From Gammaproteobacteria bacterium (GTDB lineage Bacteria > Pseudomonadota > Gammaproteobacteria > Steroidobacterales > Steroidobacteraceae): a stretch of 64,000 nucleotides of DNA. The number at the start of each line of letters is the position of its first letter. Within the stretch, counting starts at the first letter, position 1. Positions 37,703-45,700 of this stretch are shown in pieces. A program made the position numbers and the translations under genes. The stretch lies in contig JAJPKM010000041.1 in assembly GCA_021323735.1 (NCBI GenBank), positions 1-64,000 on the forward strand, written 5' to 3'. Under the pieces are notes generated by a model. That model did no database searches and was not told the origin of the DNA. It worked only from the letters and a program-made list of their open reading frames with translations.

Positions 37703-39118
37703 ATGAAATTTCAACTTTCCGCAAGGGCGGTATGCGGCTGCGCGCTGGCCGCGCTGGCCGCGCTGGCCGCGTGCAGCGTGGGACCTGCCTACAAGCGGCC
37801 CGATATCCCCGCGCCGGCGCAATGGCGCGATCCATTCGACAACCCCGCAACGGCCGTATGGCCCAGCGCAGATTGGTGGCACGGTTTCGGCTCGGAGAAA
37901 CTCGATGAGCTGATCGCTCAGGCCCAGCGCAGCAATGACGATCTGGCCGTTGCCATTGCGCGCATCCAAGAGGCCGACGCTCAGGCGCGCATCGCCGGGG
38001 CTCCCCTGCTACCGACGGTTGATTTCAGCGCCACCGCGATGCGCGAGCATGCGCCGGTCTCAGGTATCGCGTCCGGCGGCGGCTCGGCCTCATTCAATAC
38101 CTTCCTCCCGGAGGTGACGGCCAGCTACGAATTGGATTTCTGGGGCAAGAACCGCGCGTCGCGCGATGCCGCACGTGCGGCGGCCGTCGCCAGCGTGTAC
38201 GGCAAGGAGACCGTGGCGCTCACCGTCATCAGCAGCGTCGCCACCACGTACTTTCAAGCGCTGGAATTTCGCGATCGCCTCGAGGTCGCACGCCAGAATC
38301 TCGCCAACGGACAGAAGATTCTGCGCGGACTGAAACTCGAGCAGACGGCCGGCATTGCCACCGGACTGGACGTCGCACAGCAGGAGACGGCCGTGGCACT
38401 TCTGGACGCGGCCATACCGCCGCTGCAGCAGCAGTTTCGCCAGACGGTGAATGCCTTGGCCGTGCTGATCGGCCAGACACCGGAATCGGTCGATGTGGAT
38501 CACGGGACCTTGGCTGCCTTGACCGCACCCCCGGTCGTCGAAGGATTGCCCTCGCAATTGCTGTCGCGCCGCCCGGATGTCGCGGAATCCGAACAGCAGC
38601 TCATCTCCGCCAACGCCGACATCACCGTGGCACGTGCCGCCCTGTTTCCGAAGATCGAACTGACCGCGAGCGGCGGCTACGAGAGCAAGGCCTTGAGCTC
38701 GGCCATCAATCCCGCCAGCGGTCTGTGGACCGTGTCCGCGGGGTTGTTGCAGCCGATATTTCACGGCGGCGCGCTGCGCGGCCAGTTGGCGTTCAGCAAC
38801 GCCCACTACCGGGAATTGCTGAGCACGTATCACAAGACCGTGATCTCGGCGTTCAGCAACGTCGAGAATGCCTTGGTCGCGGCTCAGCAGACCGATGAGC
38901 AGCGGGAGCGCCAACAGAAGGCGGTGGATGTTGCGCGCCGTGCTTTTCAGTATGCGCAGACTCAGATGTCGGCCGGAACGGTCAACATTCTGACCGTACT
39001 CAATACGGAGAACGCTCTCTTTAGCGCACAGGACGAGCTGGTTCAGGTCCAATACCTGCATTTGCAATCGCTGGTGGACTTGTTCACCGCGCTTGGCGGC
39101 GGATGGCAACAAGGGTGA
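37703..39118 (+). CDS. RND efflux outer-membrane lipoprotein (OprM/NodT family)
   Basis: 471 aa. The lipobox LAAC gives a lipidated Cys after a signal peptide containing a short ALA repeat, then SVGPAYKRP, the classic NodT start. Two OEP repeats (about 75-260 and 280-465) form the TolC-like trimeric channel: SYELDFWGKNRASRDAA, LLSRRPDVAESEQQL, and the C-terminal AGTVNILTVLNTEN. It precedes the adaptor gene by 5 bp. An upstream ATG at 37695 in another frame has the better-spaced AGGAG but leads to a spurious frame. Confidence 0.93.
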   Translation: MKFQLSARAVCGCALAALAALAACSVGPAYKRPDIPAPAQWRDPFDNPATAVWPSADWWHGFGSEKLDELIAQAQRSNDDLAVAIARIQEADAQARIAGAPLLPTVDFSATAMREHAPVSGIASGGGSASFNTFLPEVTASYELDFWGKNRASRDAARAAAVASVYGKETVALTVISSVATTYFQALEFRDRLEVARQNLANGQKILRGLKLEQTAGIATGLDVAQQETAVALLDAAIPPLQQQFRQTVNALAVLIGQTPESVDVDHGTLAALTAPPVVEGLPSQLLSRRPDVAESEQQLISANADITVARAALFPKIELTASGGYESKALSSAINPASGLWTVSAGLLQPIFHGGALRGQLAFSNAHYRELLSTYHKTVISAFSNVENALVAAQQTDEQRERQQKAVDVARRAFQYAQTQMSAGTVNILTVLNTENALFSAQDELVQVQYLHLQSLVDLFTALGGGWQQG

Positions 39119-39123
39119 TGTAG

Positions 39124-40290
39124 ATGAAGCAATTTTCGACGTTCCAGAAATCGCTGCTCGGAGTTCTCGTGCCGGCAGCCCTGCTGGTGGCGTGGCGTGT
39201 CCTTTACAAGCCTGCCGACGCCGCCACGCGCACCGCACCGCCCGCGATTGCCGTCGATACGGCCACGGCATCTCATGCCGACGTGCCGATCTACCTGCAG
39301 GGTCTTGGCACGGTGCAGGCCTTTTATACCGTGACGGTGACCGCAAGGGTCGATGGCGAGCTGCAGAAAGTGGCCTTCACGGAGGGACAACAGGTACACA
39401 AAGGCGATCTGCTCGCGCAGATCGACCCGCGCCCGAACCAGGCCGCCTACGAGCAGGCCATGGCCACCAAGGCGAAGGATGCCGCCCTGCTGGAGAATGC
39501 CAAGCGCGACTTGGACCGCTTCATTCTGCTGCAGCCTGAAGATCTGGCGAGCAAACAGACGGTGGATACGGCACGCGCCTCGGTCGATCAGCTCAAGGCG
39601 CAGGTGCAAGTCGACCAGGCCGTCATCGACAACGCGCGTACCCAGTTGGACTACACGCGTATCACCTCGCCCATCAACGGTCGCACCGGTATCCGCCTGG
39701 TCGATCCGGGCAACATCGTGCATGCCACGGACACGAGCGGAATTGTCGTGGTCACGCAGGTGCAGCCAATTTCGGTGATATTTACGCTGCCGGAAGAAGA
39801 CTTGGGCGCGGTCGGCGCCGCCCTCGCCGCCGGGACGGTGCCGGTCACGACGCTGTCGCGGGATGGAAGTACCGAACTCGACCGCGGCACTCTGACGCTG
39901 ATCGACAATGAAATCGACCAGGCGACGGGCACGGCCAAGCTCAAGGCCACATTTAGCAACGTCCACAATACGCTGTGGCCCGGACAGTACGTGAACGCGC
40001 GCGTATTGGTGCGCACGGAACGCGATGCTTTGACGCTGCCGAGTTCGGCGGTGCAGCTGGGACCCAATGGCCCCTTTACCTACGTGGTCAAGAGCGACTC
40101 CACATTGGAGGTTCGTCCCTTGAAGCTCGGAGAGGAAAGCGACGGCAAGACGGTGGTCAAGAGCGGAATCGCTCTGAACGAACGGGTGGTGACCAGCAAT
40201 CAATACCGATTGCAGCCGGGGATTCATGTTCGCGACAACGCCACCGGTGCGGTGGCCGACGCCGGCGGCAAGGCCTCCAAGGCATCATGA
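39124..40290 (+). CDS. RND efflux periplasmic adaptor (MdtA-like)
   Basis: 388 aa membrane-fusion protein. N-terminal hydrophobic anchor (LLGVLVPAALLVAWRVLY), then lipoyl half-motifs, an alpha-hairpin (about 98-170), beta-barrel and membrane-proximal domains; ARVDGELQKVAFTEGQ and RITSPINGRTGIRLVDPGN are diagnostic. It links the inner-membrane pump and the outer-membrane channel. It overlaps the permease gene by 4 bp (ATGA). Confidence 0.94.
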   Translation: MKQFSTFQKSLLGVLVPAALLVAWRVLYKPADAATRTAPPAIAVDTATASHADVPIYLQGLGTVQAFYTVTVTARVDGELQKVAFTEGQQVHKGDLLAQIDPRPNQAAYEQAMATKAKDAALLENAKRDLDRFILLQPEDLASKQTVDTARASVDQLKAQVQVDQAVIDNARTQLDYTRITSPINGRTGIRLVDPGNIVHATDTSGIVVVTQVQPISVIFTLPEEDLGAVGAALAAGTVPVTTLSRDGSTELDRGTLTLIDNEIDQATGTAKLKATFSNVHNTLWPGQYVNARVLVRTERDALTLPSSAVQLGPNGPFTYVVKSDSTLEVRPLKLGEESDGKTVVKSGIALNERVVTSNQYRLQPGIHVRDNATGAVADAGGKASKAS

Positions 40291-43200
40291 GCATTTCAGA
40301 GCCGTTCGTCCGCCGGCCGATCGCCACCTCCCTGTTGATGGGCGGCATTTTTCTGGTCGGCCTGGTCGTATTTCCGTTGCTGCCGGTGGCACCTCTGCCG
40401 CAGGTGGATTTCCCCACCATCTCGGTGTCGGCATCGCTCCCGGGCGCAAGTCCCGAGACCATGGCCTCCTCGGTGGCTACGCCGCTGGAGACGCAATTCG
40501 CACAGATCTCCGGCCTGGCGCAGATGACCTCGACGAACGCGCTCGGCACCACGCAAATCACCTTGCAATTCGACCTCAACCGCAATATCGACGCGGCGGC
40601 TCAGGACGTGCAAGCGGGCATCGACGCCGCCGGCGGCCAATTGCCGAGGAATCTGCCCACGCCGCCCAACTACAAGAAGGTCAACCCGGCGGATGCGCCG
40701 ATCCTGCTCTTGTCGGTGCATTCGGACGTGCTGCCGGTGACCACCGTCGATGACTATGCCGAGAACATCCTCGCGCAGCAGATTTCGCAGATTCCCGGCA
40801 TCGCCCAGGTGAGTATCGGTGGCCAGCAAAAGCCCGCGGTTCGCGTGCAGATCGACCCGACGAAATTGGCGGCCCTGGGGCTGCAGATGGAAGACATCGC
40901 CAATGTGATCACCACGGCGACGGTCGATGCACCGAAGGGCTCGATCAACGGCCCGACGCGCAGCATGACGATTTACGACAACGACCAACTGCTGAAAGCC
41001 GCCCCTTGGAACGATGTGGTCGTGGCCTACAAGAATGGCGGCGCGGTCCGCATTCGCGACATCGGCGTGGCGGTCGACGGGCCGGAGAACCGATTGATCA
41101 AAGCTTGGCAAAACGGCCACAACGGCATCTTGCTGCTGATCTTCAAGCAACCCGGCGCCAACGTCATCGAGGCCGTGGAGCGTGTCCAGGCGCTGCTGCC
41201 GCATGCGCTGGCCTCGGTACCGCCCTCGATCAAGGTGGACACCGTGGCCAACCGCACCACCACCATCAAGGCGTCGGTGCGGGACGTCGAAATCACCTTG
41301 GGAATCACCATCATCCTCGTGGTGGCGGTGATTTTCCTGTTCTTGCGAAATTCCTGGGCCACCATCATTCCCGGCATCACGGTGCCTCTCGCGCTGTTCG
41401 GCACCGTGGCGATGATGTTCGTGCTCAGCTTCAGCCTGGACAACTTGTCCTTGATGGCATTGACCATCGCCGTGGGCTTCGTAGTCGATGATGCCATCGT
41501 CATGCTCGAGAACGTCTACCGGCACATCGAGGAAGGCCTGACACCGCTGCAGGCGACGCTCAAAGGCGCGGCTGAAATCGGTTTCACGATTCTCTCCATC
41601 AGTGTTTCGCTGGTCGCAGTATTCATTCCCCTGCTGCTGATGGGCGGCATCATCGGCCGGCTATTCCGTGAATTCGCCATCACCATGACCATGACCATCG
41701 TCGTGTCCGCCTTTGTCGCCCTGACGCTCTCGCCCACGATGTGCGCACTATTCTTGCGCGATGAAAAACATGCCAAGCACGGCAAGGCGTACATGGGGGT
41801 CGAGCGCGCCTTCGACAAGATCTTAGCCGGCTATACGCGCGGCCTGGATTTCGTGCTGGATCACAAGCGCGCCACGCTCGCGACATTTCTCCTGACGGTG
41901 GCGGCGACGGTGTTCCTGTACATCTACATCCCCAAGGGTTTCTTCCCCCAGCAGGACACCGGCATCATTTCCGGAGTGACCGATGCCCCGCAGGACATCT
42001 CCTTCGACGAGATGGTGCGCCGCCAGCACGCCGTACTCGATGTGGTGTCCCGCGATCCTGACATCGCCAGCTACGGTACCGGCATCGGCGGCAATCGGCC
42101 GCTCAACACCGGATTTGTCATCATGGGCTTGAAGCCGCGCGATGAGCGCAGTGCCTCCGCGGACGACATCATCAATCGTCTGCGGCCGCAACTCGCCAAA
42201 GTGCCGGGCATTCAGCTGTTCGTGCAAGCGGCGCAGGACCTCAACGTCGGCGGCCGTACCTCACGCACGCAATATCAGTACACCGTGCAGGACTCGGACA
42301 TCAACGAGCTCAACGAATGGGCGCCGAAATTGCTCGAGGCGCTGAAGGGACTGCCCTCATTGCGCGACGTGGCCTCCGATCAGCAGACCAGCAGCGGCAT
42401 GCTGTCCTTGGAAATCGACCGCGATCAGGCATCGCGCTTCGGCATTCTGCCGGCGGCTGTGGACCTGGCCCTGTACGATGCCTTCGGCCAGCGCCAAGCC
42501 GCGCAGTACTTCACGCAGGCGAACAGCTATCACGTGGTGCTGGAAATCACCCCCTCGCTGCAAGGCGATCCGGACACGCTGAAAAAGCTCTACGTCAAAT
42601 CGCCGTTGACCGGCCAAATGGTGCCGCTGTCCGCGATGACGAAGTTCGACACCCAGCATGTAACGTACCTGTCGATCAACCATCAAGGGCAGTTTCCGGC
42701 GGTCACCCTGTCCTTCAATCTCGCGCCCGGCGCGGCCCTGGGCGATGCGGTCGACGCCATCAATCGCGCATCACTTCAAATGCATTTGCCGGCAACCATC
42801 ACCGGAAACTTTCAGGGCACTGCGCAGGCGTTCCAAAGCTCCTTGAAGAGCCAGCCCTACCTGATTCTCGCGGCGCTGGTGGCCGTATACATCATTCTCG
42901 GCATGCTCTATGAGAGCTACATTCACCCCTTGACCATTCTCTCCACCCTGCCGTCGGCCGGCGTCGGAGCCCTGCTGGTGTTGTTCCTGACCCATATCGA
43001 CCTGTCCGTCATTGCGTTGATCGGCATCATTTTGCTGATCGGCATCGTGAAGAAGAACGGCATCATGATGGTCGATTTCGCCTTGCAGGCGGAGCGCGAG
43101 CAGCATCTCTCGCCGCATGACTCCATTCGCCAGGCCTGCCTGATGCGGTTTCGCCCCATCATGATGACGACCATGGCCGCATTGCTCGGGGCACTGCCCT

Positions 43201-43430
43201 TGGCGCTGGGTCACGGCACCGGCTCGGAACTGCGGCAGCCCTTGGGCTATACCATGATGGGCGGCCTCATTCTCAGTCAGGCCCTGACGCTATTTACCAC
43301 GCCTGTCATATACCTATATCTGGATGAATTCAGCGTGAAAATGCGCGGGCGACGGCAGATGAAACGCGCCGAAAAAGCCCTGGTCACGGCGCCCAACGCC
43401 GCGGAGGGGCCGCTCGGAGAACGCAGTTGA
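40287..43430 (+). CDS. RND multidrug efflux permease (MdtB/MuxB-like)
   Basis: 1047 aa from the ATG at 40287; the open frame extends far upstream inside the adaptor gene but the family starts with MSISEPFVRRPIATSL. Twelve transmembrane helices in two repeats with the proton-relay aspartates in GFVVDDAIVMLENV, the large periplasmic loops between TM1-2 and TM7-8, and the C-terminal GIVKKNGIMMVDFALQ. The FPTISVSASLPGASP opening resembles the MdtBC/MuxBC branch, although only one permease is present here, so a homotrimer is expected. The stop overlaps the regulator start. Confidence 0.95.
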   Translation: MSISEPFVRRPIATSLLMGGIFLVGLVVFPLLPVAPLPQVDFPTISVSASLPGASPETMASSVATPLETQFAQISGLAQMTSTNALGTTQITLQFDLNRNIDAAAQDVQAGIDAAGGQLPRNLPTPPNYKKVNPADAPILLLSVHSDVLPVTTVDDYAENILAQQISQIPGIAQVSIGGQQKPAVRVQIDPTKLAALGLQMEDIANVITTATVDAPKGSINGPTRSMTIYDNDQLLKAAPWNDVVVAYKNGGAVRIRDIGVAVDGPENRLIKAWQNGHNGILLLIFKQPGANVIEAVERVQALLPHALASVPPSIKVDTVANRTTTIKASVRDVEITLGITIILVVAVIFLFLRNSWATIIPGITVPLALFGTVAMMFVLSFSLDNLSLMALTIAVGFVVDDAIVMLENVYRHIEEGLTPLQATLKGAAEIGFTILSISVSLVAVFIPLLLMGGIIGRLFREFAITMTMTIVVSAFVALTLSPTMCALFLRDEKHAKHGKAYMGVERAFDKILAGYTRGLDFVLDHKRATLATFLLTVAATVFLYIYIPKGFFPQQDTGIISGVTDAPQDISFDEMVRRQHAVLDVVSRDPDIASYGTGIGGNRPLNTGFVIMGLKPRDERSASADDIINRLRPQLAKVPGIQLFVQAAQDLNVGGRTSRTQYQYTVQDSDINELNEWAPKLLEALKGLPSLRDVASDQQTSSGMLSLEIDRDQASRFGILPAAVDLALYDAFGQRQAAQYFTQANSYHVVLEITPSLQGDPDTLKKLYVKSPLTGQMVPLSAMTKFDTQHVTYLSINHQGQFPAVTLSFNLAPGAALGDAVDAINRASLQMHLPATITGNFQGTAQAFQSSLKSQPYLILAALVAVYIILGMLYESYIHPLTILSTLPSAGVGALLVLFLTHIDLSVIALIGIILLIGIVKKNGIMMVDFALQAEREQHLSPHDSIRQACLMRFRPIMMTTMAALLGALPLALGHGTGSELRQPLGYTMMGGLILSQALTLFTTPVIYLYLDEFSVKMRGRRQMKRAEKALVTAPNAAEGPLGERS

Positions 43431-44107
43431 AGATCTTGCTGGTCGAAGACAATGAGCGGGTCTCGCAATTCGTCATCAAAGGCTTGCAGGAAGCCGGCCA
43501 TACCACCGATCATGCCGCCACCGGGCGCGACGGGATGTTCCTGGCGGCGAGCGAGCCGTATGATGTCATCATCATGGATCGCATGCTCCCCGGTGACATC
43601 GACGGCCTCGCCATCATCGAGGTGCTGCGCAAAACCGGCAAGCGCACGCCAATTCTGATTCTGAGTGCGCTGTCCGAGGTCGACGATCGAATCAGGGGAC
43701 TGCGCAGCGGCGGAGATGACTATTTGACCAAACCCTTCGCCTTCGGCGAGCTGCTCGCGCGCATCGATGCCTTGCACCGGCGCGCGGAGGGCGTCAATCA
43801 CGAAGCGCCGCTCATTGTCGGCGACTTGCATATGGATCCGCTGACGCGCAAGGTCACGCGCGGAAACCGCCAGATTGCGCTGCAGCCGCGCGAATTCAAG
43901 CTGCTCGAGTACCTCATGCGGCACGCGGATCAAGTAGTCACGCGCACCATGCTGCTGGAGAATGTCTGGGACTACCATTTCGACCCGCAGACCAACGTGG
44001 TGGACGTGCATATCAGCAAGCTGCGGCAGAAGATCGACGCGGAGTTCGAGCGCCCGCTGCTGCGCACGGTGCGCAACGCCGGATATACGGTGACCGCCAG
44101 TGAGTAG
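43427..44107 (+). CDS. OmpR-family response regulator of the RND operon
   Basis: 226 aa, TTG start fused in TTGA with the permease stop, so its translation probably depends on the permease. Receiver: LLVEDNERV, phospho-Asp in VIIMDRMLPG, Lys in LTKPF; C-terminal winged helix (about 125-224) ending in TVRNAGYTVTA. The CusR/CopR-like body (IDGLAIIEVLRKTGKRTPILILSALSEVDDR) suggests a regulator of efflux, plausibly of its own operon. The partner kinase follows after a repeat-containing spacer. Confidence 0.93.
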   Translation: MKILLVEDNERVSQFVIKGLQEAGHTTDHAATGRDGMFLAASEPYDVIIMDRMLPGDIDGLAIIEVLRKTGKRTPILILSALSEVDDRIRGLRSGGDDYLTKPFAFGELLARIDALHRRAEGVNHEAPLIVGDLHMDPLTRKVTRGNRQIALQPREFKLLEYLMRHADQVVTRTMLLENVWDYHFDPQTNVVDVHISKLRQKIDAEFERPLLRTVRNAGYTVTASE

Positions 44108-44153
44108 TACGAGTGGCCTGGAGTACGGGCGAGGGACCGCAAGCGGGTCAGCC

Positions 44154-44216
44154 GATGTGACCAATGTGACCAATGCGACCGATGTGACCTGTGTGATTTG
44201 TGTGACTGGTGTGACC
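44154..44216 (+). repeat. seven-unit 9-bp tandem repeat between regulator and kinase genes
   Basis: Seven consecutive nonamers: GATGTGACC, AATGTGACC, AATGCGACC, GATGTGACC, TGTGTGATT, TGTGTGACT, GGTGTGACC (consensus NNTGTGACC). It lies in the 149-bp spacer between the response regulator stop and the kinase start, and related degenerate units (GATGACC) continue to the kinase start. Units differ by one to three bases, so this is an older minisatellite. Function unknown. Confidence 0.9.
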
Positions 44217-44256
44217 GGGAAAGATCGGGTGAAAAGGTGAATGACCAGGTGAAGGG

Positions 44257-45696
44257 ATGACCAGCATGATGCGATCCTCGGCACTGTCGCTGGCGATGGG
44301 CTATGTCGCGCTGGGACTGGCCGCTCTGGTGCTGTTCGCCGCGCCGCTGTGGTATGCATGGCAGGTCACCATCCAGGAGGGGCGCGCGGAAATCCTCCAG
44401 GCCGATGCGCAGCGCCTCACGGATGTGTATCGCCGCGACGGCGCCGACGCCCTGAAAAGTTTCATCGATGCACGCGTTCGCATGCAAATCGCCGGCGAGC
44501 GTATCTTGCTGCTCACCGACGCGGCCATGCATCCGCTTGCCGGCAACCTACAGGCATGGCCCGTCGCGGTGCCCGCGGCACCCGGCAACTACAAGATCCA
44601 CGTCGAAGTCCGCGATCGAGGCATTCAGGAGGCTCTGGTGCATGTCGCCATGCTGGGCGACTACAAGTTGCTGGTGGGCAGGGACAATCTGCTGTTCAAG
44701 CCGCTGCAGACCCGCTTCTGGTACGGACTGGCCGCGGCGGTCGCGGTGCTGTGCATTGCCGGCTTGTTCGTCGGTATCATCACGCGCCGTGCTCTGCTGT
44801 CGCGGGTCCACAGCATCCGTCAAACCGTTTCGGCCATCATTCACGGCGATCTGAAGCACCGCCTGCCGACCCAAGTGCACGACGACGAGCTCAACACACT
44901 GTCACGCACCATCAACGGCATGCTCGATCAGATCGAATTGCTGGTGCACGGCGTACGCAACGTCTCGAACTCCATCGCACATGACCTGCGCACGCCGCTC
45001 GCGGAATTGCGGTCGCGGCTGGAGGAGCTGTCGCTGATACGGCCTTCGGCCGAGCAAACCTATGCAGAGATTGACGGAGCGGTGGCGGATGTGGATCGCG
45101 TCATTCGCATCTTCGATGCACTGTTGAGATTGGCGGAAATCGATGCCGGCATGCGCCGCTCGGGCTTCGTCTCGCTGGACGTATCGGATCTCGCCGCCAA
45201 CGCGGTCGAGTTCTATGAGCCGGCGGCGGAACTCAAGCACCTCGATCTTACGTTTCGGTCGCAAGGATCGCTGAGGGTATCCGGCGACCCGGTGCTGCTC
45301 GCGCAGGCCTTGAGCAATTTGATCGACAACGCCCTGAAGTACGCGCCGCCGCACGGCTCCATCGAAGTGGCCGTGCAGAAGAATGGGAACAGCGCGGAAA
45401 TTTCCGTCTCCGACAACGGACCCGGCATCGATGACGCGGAAAAGATCAAAGTGGTGCAGCGCTTCTATCGCGGCGATGCCAGCCGCGGCACGCCGGGCGT
45501 GGGATTGGGCTTGAGCCTGGTGCAAGCCGTGGCAAAGCTGCACGGCAGCACCCTCGAACTCAAGGACAACGGGCCGGGGCTGCGCGCCGTGTTGACCCTC
45601 ATGATCGACGAATCGGTCGCCTCATCGCGCGAGGCGGCACAGCCGCAATCAGCGACCGCCGCCCCCGCGGCGCCCTCGACCTTGGCTTTGCCGTAA
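44257..45696 (+). CDS. HAMP sensor histidine kinase of the RND operon
   Basis: 479 aa. Two transmembrane helices (about 10-35 and 155-175) enclose a periplasmic sensor of about 120 residues; HAMP (about 178-230), HisKA with phospho-His in SIAHDLRTPLAEL, and ATPase with NLIDNALKYAPP, DNGPGID and GVGLGLSLV. The Ala/Pro/Ser tail (about 450-479) is low complexity. Cognate partner of the OmpR-type regulator 149 bp upstream. Probably senses an envelope or drug signal and controls the efflux genes. Confidence 0.93.
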   Translation: MTSMMRSSALSLAMGYVALGLAALVLFAAPLWYAWQVTIQEGRAEILQADAQRLTDVYRRDGADALKSFIDARVRMQIAGERILLLTDAAMHPLAGNLQAWPVAVPAAPGNYKIHVEVRDRGIQEALVHVAMLGDYKLLVGRDNLLFKPLQTRFWYGLAAAVAVLCIAGLFVGIITRRALLSRVHSIRQTVSAIIHGDLKHRLPTQVHDDELNTLSRTINGMLDQIELLVHGVRNVSNSIAHDLRTPLAELRSRLEELSLIRPSAEQTYAEIDGAVADVDRVIRIFDALLRLAEIDAGMRRSGFVSLDVSDLAANAVEFYEPAAELKHLDLTFRSQGSLRVSGDPVLLAQALSNLIDNALKYAPPHGSIEVAVQKNGNSAEISVSDNGPGIDDAEKIKVVQRFYRGDASRGTPGVGLGLSLVQAVAKLHGSTLELKDNGPGLRAVLTLMIDESVASSREAAQPQSATAAPAAPSTLALP

Positions 45697-45700
45697 GCGA

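Noticed and set aside
37678-37908. Alternative start frame upstream of the outer-membrane lipoprotein gene
   Set aside because: The frame with the better-spaced AGGAG gives an Arg/Gly-rich peptide; the frame at 37703 has a proper signal peptide and lipobox.
44154-44216. CRISPR array or CRP-site cluster in the nonamer repeat
   Set aside because: Units are 9 bp without spacers, so not CRISPR. TGTGA half-sites are all in the same orientation, not inverted pairs as CRP needs.
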